This document shows positions 30,297 to 37,764 of a stretch of DNA of 37,764 nucleotides, in pieces (the first letter of the stretch is position 1; every line of letters begins with the position of its first letter). Below the pieces are notes generated by a model. That model did not search any database. It was not told the DNA's origin and saw only the letters and a program-made list of their open reading frames with translations. The position numbers and the translations under genes are program-made. The stretch is from an uncultured Flavonifractor sp. (GTDB lineage Bacteria; Bacillota; Clostridia; Oscillospirales; Oscillospiraceae): the NCBI GenBank assembly GCA_944385575.1, contig CALWXT010000013.1, positions 1-37,764 on the forward strand, given 5' to 3'.

Positions 30297-31991
30297 TCAG
30301 GAAACTGTGATCTGGAAGGAGGCCGTGGCCGTCATGGAGCGCATGCCCACATTGGTCCACGAGTTGATGGTAAAGACTCCTGTAATGGTGGCCGATCCCG
30401 CCGATACGCCGGTTACGCTGCACCAGAACGTGGAGGGGGTCTCCGCCTCCACGGTGGCCACCGAGGGATCACTGCTGCTCCAGCTGGCTGAGAGGACACT
30501 GTTCTCCTGGGAACTCCAGCTGCGCTGGCTTATGAAGTTTGTTTTGCTCTCGCCCACAGCCACCGACAGGGGATTTTCATTCCACCAGTAGCTCCAGGCA
30601 TAGCGGTTCTCCACGGTGACCGGCAGTCGGACCTGGAAGTTGCCGTCGTCGGGAAAGGTGGCCACGATCTCGGCGGTACCCGGACCCAGAAGAGCGATCC
30701 CCCCGATCCCCGTCACATCGGCTACAGCGGGATTCGTGGTGGTATACACGATGCCGGTAAGGGGCGTTTTGGCCCCGGTGACGGAAGCGAAAGGAAACAC
30801 AAAGTTCTCCCCATAGGGTCCGCTGTACGAGCTGTAGTTCAGCTGGACCTGAGGCGGCTCCCCAGCGGGGGCCGGCGTGGCGATGGGGCTGGGGCTGGGC
30901 GTGGCAGAAGGCTCCGGAGTAGGTGAAGGCGTGGGCGTAGGCGTGGATTCCGGCGTGGTGGTGGGCTCCGGGGTAGGTGTAGGCGTCGGAGTGGGCGTCG
31001 GCTCCAGGGTAGGCGTGGGTTCCGGCGCCAGGGTCACCACTCCCGCCACCGGATGCGGCGTGGGCGACTGCGCCGGCAGTTCCGGCTGTGTCAGTATGGC
31101 CGTGCCGCCGATGACCCCCGCCAGCACCACACCGGCCACAGCGGCCGCCCCCTTATGGGCCAAAAGCCCGGCCGCTAAGGTCTTTCCGGTGGAAGCAGCC
31201 GCCCCCGCCGCGGCAGAGCCAGCCCCGGCAGAACCGGCCACGGTAGAGCCAGCCGCAGCGGTCCCGGCTCCGGCGCTCCCGGCCAGGGCCACGGAGCTTC
31301 CGGCCAGAACTCCCTGGAGGCAGGCGCTGCTCTGGGCGGCGGTCATGCCGCCCAGCAGAGCCTCCTGCTTGAGCAGATAGGCCAGGAAGGGCAGCGGCGC
31401 AAGGCCATAGAGCTTGACCCCCTGGGCAGCATAGCGGTCCACCCCCTCCTTGATGGCCTTCCGGGCATAGTTGAGGCGGCTTTTGACAGTGCCCTCGGAG
31501 GTGTCCAGGGCGGCGGCGATATCTTTGACGGCCATCTCGTCGTAGTAGTACATCAGCACGCACAGCCGTTGAGGCTCCGGCAGATTGTCGATGAGCTCCA
31601 TGATCATCCGTCGGCTCTCCGCGCTGTCCATGGCCTTATCGGGTACGGTTTGGGCATCCAGAGTCTCGAAGGTATCCAGCAGGCTGTTGCCCTCCTCGTC
31701 CTCCGGGATCTGTACCTCCCGTCCCCCACGCCGGAGGACGTTGCGGCAGTAATTGGCCGTCATGGCGCTGAGCCAGCCCCAGAAGGCCGCCGGCTCCTTC
31801 AGGCTGTCCAGTTTGGTGAGCATGGCAATCAGGATCTCCTGAGTGGCGTCCAGGGCGTCGTCCTCATTGCGCAGCATCTTTTTGCAATGGTAGAACACCC
31901 GGTTCTGAACCGCCAGCACCAGGGCCTCCCGGGCTTCGCTCTCGCCCGCCAGACAGCGGGGAATGAGCGTCAGAACTTCCGCTTTTTCCAT
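30297..31991 (-). CDS. ECF sigma factor fused to membrane helix and extracellular Ig-like domain
   Basis: This 564-residue protein starts as an ordinary ECF sigma: region 2 ([36 protein letters not shown]) and region 4 ([34 protein letters not shown]) within residues 1-185. It continues with a Gly/Ala-rich stretch (about 225-275), a membrane helix ([20 protein letters not shown], about 278-300), a Pro/Thr repeat linker (about 310-375) and a Big2-like Ig domain ([23 protein letters not shown], and [12 protein letters not shown]). So the sigma part should be tethered to the inside of the membrane with a sensor outside. It follows the SLH/RCC1 gene by 51 bases. Confidence 0.9.
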   Translation of the reverse strand: MEKAEVLTLIPRCLAGESEAREALVLAVQNRVFYHCKKMLRNEDDALDATQEILIAMLTKLDSLKEPAAFWGWLSAMTANYCRNVLRRGGREVQIPEDEEGNSLLDTFETLDAQTVPDKAMDSAESRRMIMELIDNLPEPQRLCVLMYYYDEMAVKDIAAALDTSEGTVKSRLNYARKAIKEGVDRYAAQGVKLYGLAPLPFLAYLLKQEALLGGMTAAQSSACLQGVLAGSSVALAGSAGAGTAAAGSTVAGSAGAGSAAAGAAASTGKTLAAGLLAHKGAAAVAGVVLAGVIGGTAILTQPELPAQSPTPHPVAGVVTLAPEPTPTLEPTPTPTPTPTPEPTTTPESTPTPTPSPTPEPSATPSPSPIATPAPAGEPPQVQLNYSSYSGPYGENFVFPFASVTGAKTPLTGIVYTTTNPAVADVTGIGGIALLGPGTAEIVATFPDDGNFQVRLPVTVENRYAWSYWWNENPLSVAVGESKTNFISQRSWSSQENSVLSASWSSSDPSVATVEAETPSTFWCSVTGVSAGSATITGVFTINSWTNVGMRSMTATASFQITVS

Positions 31992-32042
31992 TCTTCCGTC
32001 CGTTCCTCTCTTTTCCTGTCTCTGAACCGTATCACGGGGTTA

Positions 32043-34844
32043 TTAGCCCTCCGCCAGGGCATCCGCCAGCCGGCAGAGGACGGTAGCGGCCTCCGCCCGG
32101 GTCATACCCTGGTTGGGGGCAAAGGTGCCCTGGGAAGTACCGGTGATGATGCCTAAGGCGTACACCGTGCTGACGGCGTCCCGATAGGCCGCCGGGATCT
32201 GGTTCCAGTCCCCGATCTTGGCCTGGGCGGCCGTCTTCTGGGCATCGGTAACGGTGACACCCTTGTCCTCCATCAGGTTGGCCATGGCCAGCGCCATCTC
32301 TCCCCGGGAAATGACGGGGGCGGGGTCCTGGTAGGGCCAGTCGCCTTGCGCGTCCCGGCAGGCGCCGCTGGCGGTGCCCTCCAGAACGCCGTGCTGGTAA
32401 ACGACGGTGCAGGGGGTGTACCACCACAGCTTGTTAGGATAGGAGGTGGCGAGGGCCCGGATGTCCTCCGGATAGAAGGCCCGGCCCAGCAGCGTAAAGA
32501 ACTCGTATCCGCTCAGGGTGCCTTCGGGGGCAAACCGGCCGCCGCCCACACCGTTGATCCACCGCTGGTCGGCGGCCCGCTGGATGTAGGCGTGGGCCCA
32601 GTGGGAGAAGGGCACATCGACGAAGGAGACGGGGAGCTCAGGCTCGGTGGGCTCGGTGGGGCCCTCGGGGTAATTAGGCTCGATATAGGCGGGCAGAGCC
32701 ACGTTGTCCAGCACCTTCACCGGAGTGGTCTGCACATACTGCGACCCATTATGGTAGTCGTAGCCGCCGCCGTTGCCCACCTGGCCGTAGTTATTGTTAC
32801 CCCAGACCCAGAGGGAGCCGTCCTCCTTGATGGCCAGCGCGTTCTGCCAGGACAGGTCAAAGGCAACCACCCCGTCCATCACACGGGTCAGGGGGATCTG
32901 ATCCCCGGTATAGGCCTGGGCATCCAGGTTTGCGCTGTTGCTGTTGCCGCAGGCCCACAGAGAGCCGTCCGTTTTCAAGGCCATCCAGCCCCGCTGGGAG
33001 CTCCGGGCCTCCTTGACATTATCCAGGAGCTTGATGGGGGCGGTAACGGGGACAGGCTCCGAGCCGGCAGTATCCTTTCCGGTCAGCGTTCCGCGGGTGC
33101 CCCAGCCCCAGAGCGTGCCGTCAGTTTTCAGGGCGATCAGCACATCTCTGTCGTCGGCCACGCCGTCGCAGTAGAGCACATCGTCCATCACCTTCACCGG
33201 CTGGGAGATGATCACGTGGTCATCCGCGTAGGAGCCGCTGATATTGCCTCTCAGGCCCCACATCCAAAGGGAGTGGTCCTCCTTGACATACCAACCCTCG
33301 CCGGTGGCCAGGCAGCCGCTGATGTTGGTCTTGACAGGAACGCTCTGAACCGGTCTGTCAAACTCATCTATCATGTCGTGGTAGCCCATGTACACGGCGT
33401 CCGTACCCCAGACCCACAGGTTGCCGTCTGCATCTATGGCCTCCATAGGACCCACCGTGGGAGGCGCGTACATCCGCTCCACCCCGACGGAGGGGGCAGG
33501 CGTGGGCCCCGGAGTCTCCTGGGGCTTCGGAGTCTCCTGGGGCTTCGGGGTCTCCTGGGGCTTCACGGTCTGCTCCGGGGTTTCCGGCTGCTGGGTGGAA
33601 CCCCCGACAGGGTGGGCGGTAACGCCGCTGCCGTCCAGGGTGTAGAACACCGGGGTGGAGCCGTCGGTGGTGTACCACACCACCTTCCCGTTGTAGCTGA
33701 TGGGGGCACAGTCTGACAGGGAGCCGCTGGCGGTCCGCACCGTACCGGTACCGCCGGTACCGTCATAGCGGACGTAAGAGAGGGTATTACCGGCAGTGCG
33801 GCCGTCCTTGTCGTTCCACAGCAGGTAACCGCCGTCCAGACCGGTGGAGACCAGCTGAGGCGTGGTGGTTCCTGCGGAGGAAAGAGCACGGCTGGAGGCG
33901 GCGCCTCCGTTCTTGGGGATATAGCTCAGGTAGACAGTCCGGGGACCGCTGCCCGCCGCACCATCATAGTTGTAGGCTGCCACGTAGCCGCTGCTGGTCT
34001 CGGCCAGTCCGCCCAGGGAGGCTCCGGTGGTGTTGTCCCCGATGGAGCCGGAAAAGCGCTGGACCGTCGTGGCCGAGACCAGACCGCTGAACTTCCCTTC
34101 CCCCGCCTTGGTGTTGTACTGCATCAGCACCGCTCCCCGGGGGTAGGCGTCGCCGTGGTCCAGGGTGATGAGGTTCCGGTCGCTGTCCACCAGCACAAAC
34201 TGGTTGAAGGAATGGCTCACATAGCCCACTGAGGGATTCATTACCACATAGTAGGAATCCAGGATGCGCATGCTCTCCTGGTCCACGCAGAGGGTCAGGT
34301 TGGCCTGATGGTGCAGGCCGTCGCTGCCGGCATACATCTGATGGCAGGTGCGAATATAGAGCTGCCCGCCGTACTCGTCCGCCCGCAGAGAACCAGCGGC
34401 AAAGGGCATTGCGGTGTTGGCGCCGTACAGGCTGACCGCTCCCAGGCGGTTCCAGTCCTTGGAGTACTTCACCACCCGGATGACCTCGGTGCTGTCGCTC
34501 TCGTCGGAGTTCTGCTGGCCGAATACGAAGAAGTTATAGTCCGCCCCGGCGAAAAAACCGCCCCAGGTGGATAGCTCCATGGGGATCGTCCGGCCGGATT
34601 GGAAGGCAAAGTCGGAGGAGTAGTTCTCCACCACGATCTGTCCTTTGATATACTCCACCCGGGTCAGTCCACCGGCCTCATTCTCCATCAGATAAGAGGT
34701 GACAGGTCTGGACCAGGAGGTGTAATCCTGGCCGTTGATATTGTCGGACACAGCGGGCGTCTCTCCCGCCGCGGAGACCAGCGGCGCCATCAGGGACAGC
34801 GCCATTGCCAGGCTCAGAAACAGGGAAAACAGTCTCTTTTTCAT
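32043..34844 (-). CDS. Secreted RCC1-repeat protein with SLH domains
   Basis: This 933-residue surface protein has a signal peptide (MKKRLFSLFLSLAMALSLMAPLVSA, cut near residue 25). The N-terminal ~400 residues form a beta-propeller-like region, followed by a PQETPK tandem linker (about 430-455). RCC1-type repeats follow, each with a WxWG core (NLWVWGTDAVYMG, SLWMWGLRGN, TLWGWGTRGTL, SLWACGNSNSAN, SLWVWGNNNYGQVGNGG). The C-terminus carries SLH domains (FVDVPFSHWAHAYIQRA; GIITGTSQGTFAPNQGMTRAEAATVLCRLADAL) that anchor it to secondary cell-wall polymer. It is upstream of the membrane-tethered sigma gene in one operon. Confidence 0.9.
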   Translation of the reverse strand: MKKRLFSLFLSLAMALSLMAPLVSAAGETPAVSDNINGQDYTSWSRPVTSYLMENEAGGLTRVEYIKGQIVVENYSSDFAFQSGRTIPMELSTWGGFFAGADYNFFVFGQQNSDESDSTEVIRVVKYSKDWNRLGAVSLYGANTAMPFAAGSLRADEYGGQLYIRTCHQMYAGSDGLHHQANLTLCVDQESMRILDSYYVVMNPSVGYVSHSFNQFVLVDSDRNLITLDHGDAYPRGAVLMQYNTKAGEGKFSGLVSATTVQRFSGSIGDNTTGASLGGLAETSSGYVAAYNYDGAAGSGPRTVYLSYIPKNGGAASSRALSSAGTTTPQLVSTGLDGGYLLWNDKDGRTAGNTLSYVRYDGTGGTGTVRTASGSLSDCAPISYNGKVVWYTTDGSTPVFYTLDGSGVTAHPVGGSTQQPETPEQTVKPQETPKPQETPKPQETPGPTPAPSVGVERMYAPPTVGPMEAIDADGNLWVWGTDAVYMGYHDMIDEFDRPVQSVPVKTNISGCLATGEGWYVKEDHSLWMWGLRGNISGSYADDHVIISQPVKVMDDVLYCDGVADDRDVLIALKTDGTLWGWGTRGTLTGKDTAGSEPVPVTAPIKLLDNVKEARSSQRGWMALKTDGSLWACGNSNSANLDAQAYTGDQIPLTRVMDGVVAFDLSWQNALAIKEDGSLWVWGNNNYGQVGNGGGYDYHNGSQYVQTTPVKVLDNVALPAYIEPNYPEGPTEPTEPELPVSFVDVPFSHWAHAYIQRAADQRWINGVGGGRFAPEGTLSGYEFFTLLGRAFYPEDIRALATSYPNKLWWYTPCTVVYQHGVLEGTASGACRDAQGDWPYQDPAPVISRGEMALAMANLMEDKGVTVTDAQKTAAQAKIGDWNQIPAAYRDAVSTVYALGIITGTSQGTFAPNQGMTRAEAATVLCRLADALAEG

Positions 34845-34894
34845 ATCTGCAGCTCCTTTCTGAGTAAATGGATTTGTGCAATCTATTTATGCTT

Positions 34895-34926
34895 ATTGTA
34901 GCACATTACTCCTATAGAGGGCACAA
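34895..34926 (-). promoter_or_regulatory. Weak promoter of the SLH/RCC1 gene
   Basis: On the minus strand an extended -10 TGCTACAAT (TG just before TACAAT, 34895-34900) with TTGTGC at 34921-34926, 20 bases away. Confidence 0.4.
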
Positions 34927-34959
34927 TCTTTGACAGGCGAGGGAACAAGTCCCCCGCCG

Positions 34960-35397
34960 TTACTTGGTCAGGTCCCTGTGGACGGGTCTGCCCTTCCGGA
35001 GCATCTCGGGATTGGAACGCCGCACCTTGGCCCGATAGCGCAGGTCGGCCACCAGCAGCAGTAGATAGAGCGGCGTCACCACCAGGCCGACGATGAGGCC
35101 GATGGCAAGGCATGCGATAAGGATCACACAACCGGTGAGGCCGCCGTTCAGGAAAAAGGCCAGGCCGCTGTTTTCGCCGAATATCAGCTCCGGCAGTGTC
35201 CACAGGCAGAGCACGGCGGCAAAGAAACCGGCCGACCCCATAATCTTGAGAGGGACCCCATCCAGCTCCAGCACGCAGAACGAGAAGTAGGTGCAGGCCA
35301 CCAGCAGGGCGATCAAAACCTTGTGGAACCTCCGGGTGCGGTAAATGGGCTTCATACCGTCCTCTCCGTAATACCAATTCTTGAACCAAGCGATCAT
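34960..35397 (-). CDS. Small multi-pass membrane protein, unknown
   Basis: This 145-residue membrane protein has three or four hydrophobic segments (about residues 28-46, 53-72, 82-97 and 98-118) and a basic C-terminus (RYRAKVRRSNPEMLRKGRPVHRD). It starts at ATG 35397 with GGGAGG eight bases upstream. No family is recognised. A shared promoter box with the following lipoprotein gene (35448-35506 and 37178-37230) implies that the two are co-regulated. Confidence 0.75.
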   Translation of the reverse strand: MIAWFKNWYYGEDGMKPIYRTRRFHKVLIALLVACTYFSFCVLELDGVPLKIMGSAGFFAAVLCLWTLPELIFGENSGLAFFLNGGLTGCVILIACLAIGLIVGLVVTPLYLLLLVADLRYRAKVRRSNPEMLRKGRPVHRDLTK

Positions 35398-35447
35398 TGT
35401 ATATTCCTCCCTTATCTGTTTCCGTGTGTTTTGCTCAGGCTCTCGCC

Positions 35448-35506
35448 GTTCTATATATGAAGAAACAACGTCCGCCCGTTTGGTTTTATGATTTGGAAAA
35501 AATTTT
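35448..35506 (-). promoter_or_regulatory. Conserved promoter box, copy 1
   Basis: On the minus strand the region reads TTTTCCA-N4-ATAAAACCAAACG, nine bases, TGTTTCT, then ATATAT and GAA. It aligns over ~55 bases with the box at 37178-37230. The TATA-like end is the probable -10, and AAAACCARACG the activator or alternative-sigma site. Confidence 0.6.
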
Positions 35507-35618
35507 TTCTTTTTTTAATCGGGCCAGAATCGCCTGGCTCTGAGCGCTGCTCAGCGCGCAATCAGCCGCCTCCCTCTCCAGGCAGGCGCGGAGCAGGTCA
35601 TGCCAGGTCTTGGCCGGC

Positions 35619-37148
35619 TTACATAGGCAGTTCATAGCCAAGCAGTTGGAAGAAAGGCGCTTCTTCCGTTCCCACGTCCCGCAGGTACAGGGTAAGCGTG
35701 CCCGAGGCGTCATACTCCTCATTGGGGATAAAAGAAAATCTGGCAAGATAGATCCCGTCGCAGCGGCGGACCAGGCTGGTCTCATAGGCAAAGGGCATGG
35801 GGCCACCCACCCCCCGCAGGTAGACCACATAATTCTCACCGTCATACCGGGCCATGGGGCCTGCCAGGTAATCCGACGCCGGGACAAAGTCCCTGTCGTT
35901 CAGCCAGGCGCGGCCATTGGCGGCGAGATCCATGCCGAAGCGGCGCTGGAAGAGTTCCTCCAGCTCCTCCGCCGGGAACACGTTCCACGCATCCCCGCAG
36001 GGGCAGTCCTGCCAGGATTCAGCCGGGTCCCACTGGTCCTCCTGGGGGACATATCCATACTGGTACAGGGTGGGCCGCGGGGCCAGCGCATGCACATAGT
36101 CCTCGAAGGTGTGCTCGGGCGTTATCATCTCATCTACAATCTTGACTTCCTCCAGGGCCTGCTCCATGGCCGGCGGCATTCGGCCGGCTAGCTCGGTGTG
36201 ATATGGGATGGGCGAAAGCGCCTCCAGCCGCTTTAGCAGCCCGACCGCCTCCTGATCGCCGGGTACCGTATACCGCTCCCGCAGGGCATACACCATCTCG
36301 TAGGAAAGCATCTGCATTCCCTGGTGGGACCCGTCCTCGCAGTCCAGCACCGTCACCTGGGGAGGCTCTCCGGGCAGGGCCGTGTCCTCTACCACAAAGG
36401 CCAGTTGATACTGGTTAGGGGCCACCACGGGGAGCATGTCGCACACCACCAGGTAACGATTGCCTCCCAGGGGCTCTACGCTAACGAGCCTGGGTTCGCT
36501 GCTGGGCAGGGTGGCTGTCAGGCCAAACACATCAATATAGAGGTAGCCATCCTCCGTCCGGTGCCAGTTCCACTTCTCCAGATTCTCCCCATAGCTCCGG
36601 AAAGCTTGTGCCGCGGGTGCCATGGCGCCGTCCAGGAAGGGCAGCAGGTCCGCCTCCCGGATACGGTAGTAGTTGCTTTCCGGGAGAAAGGCCAGGTCAC
36701 CCTGCATGTTCCAGATGGACTCCGTGGCTAGGCTGCCGGGGGTGTAAATGGCCATCAGGGCAATGCTGGAGGGCAGGTTTTCCTCCGAAAAAGGGTCGTC
36801 TCTCTGCGGTACATGGTAGACGTAGGCACACCGTCTCGCCGCGTCGGCCAGGGCGTCGCGCTTGTCCTGGGGCAGCTCCTCCGGCCGGACACAGCGGTAG
36901 GCCCCCCGGTCCTCCGCCAGGGACAGCTCCAACGCCTGGAGCAGGACATTCTGGTATGCCTCCGGGTCGTCAAAGGCACCGTTTTCCTCCCATTTCTGGG
37001 TTTGCAGGGCCAGCTGGTCCACCTTGCTTAGGGGCCGCTCACTTTCGGTATCCGGCGCGCCTGACCCGGCCGGGGCCGCCGTGCCGCCACAGCCGGACAA
37101 CAGGATGGAGCTGCACAACAGTGCAGTCAGCAGGATGTGTCGTCTCAT
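35619..37148 (-). CDS. Large lipoprotein of unknown function
   Basis: This 509-residue lipoprotein has a lipobox (ILLSGCGG, Cys near residue 20) and a Gly/Ala/Pro/Ser-rich linker. The rest is soluble and mostly alpha/beta with many Trp, Tyr and Pro residues, with no motif I recognise. C-terminal stretches such as NEEYDASGTLTLYL suggest beta-sandwich folding. The RBS GAGGAGG lies before ATG 37148. It shares its promoter box with the small membrane protein, so both should respond to the same signal, perhaps the tethered sigma or the ECF of this region. Confidence 0.85.
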   Translation of the reverse strand: MRRHILLTALLCSSILLSGCGGTAAPAGSGAPDTESERPLSKVDQLALQTQKWEENGAFDDPEAYQNVLLQALELSLAEDRGAYRCVRPEELPQDKRDALADAARRCAYVYHVPQRDDPFSEENLPSSIALMAIYTPGSLATESIWNMQGDLAFLPESNYYRIREADLLPFLDGAMAPAAQAFRSYGENLEKWNWHRTEDGYLYIDVFGLTATLPSSEPRLVSVEPLGGNRYLVVCDMLPVVAPNQYQLAFVVEDTALPGEPPQVTVLDCEDGSHQGMQMLSYEMVYALRERYTVPGDQEAVGLLKRLEALSPIPYHTELAGRMPPAMEQALEEVKIVDEMITPEHTFEDYVHALAPRPTLYQYGYVPQEDQWDPAESWQDCPCGDAWNVFPAEELEELFQRRFGMDLAANGRAWLNDRDFVPASDYLAGPMARYDGENYVVYLRGVGGPMPFAYETSLVRRCDGIYLARFSFIPNEEYDASGTLTLYLRDVGTEEAPFFQLLGYELPM

Positions 37149-37177
37149 GTCGATTCCTCCTCTTTGTTATGACTGGT

Positions 37178-37230
37178 TTCAAGTATAGAGAAACAGAAGA
37201 GGGGCGTCTGGTTTTATCAAGTGGAAAATT
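37178..37230 (-). promoter_or_regulatory. Conserved promoter box, copy 2
   Basis: On the minus strand TTTTCCA-N4-GATAAAACCAGACG, nine bases, TGTTTCT, then ATACTTGAA. Matches copy 1 in order and spacing, with differences mainly between the blocks. Confidence 0.65.
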
Positions 37231-37240
37231 TTTAGGTTAA

Positions 37241-37375
37241 TATCACATATTACTTAGGCAGCTGGCGTCCAGAGGTGTCCCGGCCAGCTTTGAAGCTGGA
37301 TTTAGACTGGCTATGGGGCCGTTCCGGGAGCTGGAGGCAGAGCGCATTCGGCTTGAATTGGAACAGGAGGGGTGA
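37241..37375 (+). pseudogene. Unrecognised coding remnant
   Basis: A 44-codon frame opening after a stop and ending QLASRGVPASF ... FRELEAERIRLELEQEG-stop has the charged helical look of a real protein C-terminus, but no start with RBS and no family that I can name. It may be the tail of a gene lost by rearrangement. Confidence 0.35.
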
Positions 37376-37540
37376 ATATGTGCAACACACAGCTTTCCGT
37401 TTAGCGGTGTCGGTGTTGCGGAAGCGAGGACATCAGCCCGGGTTGGCAACAGGGCGATGCGCTGATTACGTTTAGGAAGCACAGGCTGCTGAGTAACCGG
37501 CTGCGATACCTGATCTGCAGAGAAAGCCCGCTAAAAAAGT

Positions 37541-37576
37541 ATCAGGCCTCCGGAGTGTGTCCTCCGGAGGCCTGAT
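37541..37576. terminator. Intrinsic terminator hairpin
   Basis: A 15-bp perfect stem (37541-37555 with 37562-37576) with a six-base loop; an A tract lies on its left side, so it acts best on the minus strand. Confidence 0.8.
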
Positions 37577-37600
37577 TTCTTCTGTCTGTGGAAGGCAAAA

Positions 37601-37638
37601 CAAAAACCGCCTTTTTCATTTGAAAAAGGCGGTTTTTG
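37601..37638. terminator. Perfect bidirectional terminator next to tRNA fragment
   Basis: An 18-bp perfect stem (37601-37618 with 37621-37638) with a two-base loop, A/T-rich at both ends. It lies right at the 3' end of the tRNA-like sequence, as expected for a tRNA terminator carried along with an attachment site. Confidence 0.88.
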
Positions 37639-37684
37639 TGGAGCTGCTATCCGGATTTGAACCGGAGACCTCATCCTTACCAAG
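37639..37684 (-). pseudogene. 3' fragment of tRNA-Thr(GGT), probable att site
   Basis: The minus strand reads a threonine-type anticodon loop with GGT, the GGATG arm, an AGGTC variable loop, the T arm TCCGG-TTCAAAT-CCGGA, the acceptor strand TAGCAGC, and T-CCA. The matching 5' part (GCTGCTA acceptor strand, D arm and CATCC of the anticodon stem) is missing: the bases before the loop do not pair. A tRNA cut at the anticodon loop is the classical product of integrase-mediated insertion. Confidence 0.8.
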
Positions 37685-37706
37685 CGCCTTTGGAACTTTT
37701 TTCTAA

Positions 37707-37764
37707 CTATTTTTCGTACTTTATAGCGATATACACTCCGATCTGCTTGCTTTCCGCCACTTTT
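37707..37764 (-). CDS. Possible C-terminus of a gene entering from the right edge
   Basis: An open frame enters from the window edge and ends VAESKQIGVYIAIKYEK-stop, 18 codons in view and 23 bases before the tRNA-Thr fragment. Position fits an integrase C-terminus next to its att site, but the visible part lacks the catalytic Tyr context, so this is speculative. Confidence 0.3.
   Translation of the reverse strand, partial: KVAESKQIGVYIAIKYEK

Noticed and set aside
30877..31380. Val/Gly-rich plus-strand frame resembling a repeat surface protein
   Set aside because: It is the antisense reading of the Pro/Thr stalk of the tethered sigma factor.
35486..35635. A 49-codon minus-strand frame overlapping the lipoprotein stop (MNCLCKPAKTWHDL...)
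   Set aside because: No ribosome binding site; it runs out into the promoter box of the next gene. A small protein is not excluded, but evidence is weak.
37243..37482. 79-codon minus-strand frame near the right edge
   Set aside because: No RBS and no family pattern; it lies opposite the better-looking coding remnant.

Overview
The window looks like the chromosome of a moderately GC-rich low-GC-phylum anaerobe (Clostridia, an Oscillospiraceae-like gut bacterium). I infer this from the strong AGGAGG-type ribosome binding sites, the TRAP plus hexuronate/KDG genes, the LCP and SLH surface proteins, the Tn916-type integrase remnants and the many long-stem intrinsic terminators. No species marker gene is present, so the taxonomy is an inference.

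Layout. (1) 1-6.2 kb, minus strand: part of a conjugative or integrative element. In transcription order it holds a DnaB-type helicase C-terminal domain protein, a possible winged-helix initiator, a terminator, a repeat-rich non-coding region (candidate origin or oriT), a small unknown protein, SSB, a soluble VirD4/TraG-type coupling ATPase, two small unknown proteins and a ClpP-like serine protease that runs off the edge. The module butts directly against the 3' end of a glycogen synthase gene. (2) 6.2-8.1 kb: glgA with an unusual Ala/Pro/Lys-rich N-terminal extension. (3) 8.3-12.5 kb, plus strand: a compact SorC-regulated operon of DhaL, DhaK, an LsrF-like aldolase/thiolase and a small VOC protein. 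It resembles an AI-2 (Lsr) processing pathway in which the usual FGGY kinase LsrK is replaced by a dihydroxyacetone-kinase-type DhaKL. (4) 12.6-21 kb, minus strand: a TRAP transporter (DctPQM) followed by MmgE/PrpD, a cyclase-family hydrolase, an SDR dehydrogenase, a split UxaA-type dehydratase and an aldose 1-epimerase. A divergent PucR/CdaR-like regulator (21.3-22.8 kb) faces it. (5) 22.9-25.8 kb: a GntR/FCD regulator divergent from a KDPG aldolase-VOC fusion and a KDG kinase, which can finish the pathway begun by the dehydratase. (6) 26-29.2 kb: an ECF sigma factor, an LCP protein carrying a cytoplasmic anti-sigma-like N-terminus, and a second LCP protein. (7) 29.2-30.3 kb: a graveyard of mobile-element and regulatory relics, with two integrase pieces in opposite orientation and the last ~60 codons of an OmpR/KdpE-type response regulator. 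(8) 30.3-37.2 kb: an RCC1-repeat/SLH surface protein, an ECF sigma factor fused through a membrane helix to an extracellular Ig-like domain, a small membrane protein and a large lipoprotein. The last two share a ~55-bp promoter box. (9) 37.2-37.8 kb: remnants, two long terminators and a 3' fragment of tRNA-Thr(GGT) that looks like an attachment site.

How the parts work together. The sugar-acid island can be read as one route: uptake by TRAP, modification by the cyclase, MmgE/PrpD and SDR enzymes, dehydration to a 2-keto-3-deoxy acid by the UxaA pair, phosphorylation by KdgK and cleavage by KDPG aldolase. The two halves have separate regulators. The SorC operon carries matching ACAAAYGTAAC motifs at the regulator's own promoter, downstream of the regulator, and at the dhaL promoter, which points to a self-contained inducible unit. 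The most unusual items are the DhaKL-LsrF-VOC operon, the membrane-tethered sigma factor, the anti-sigma-like LCP protein and the repeat/hairpin array inside the conjugative module.
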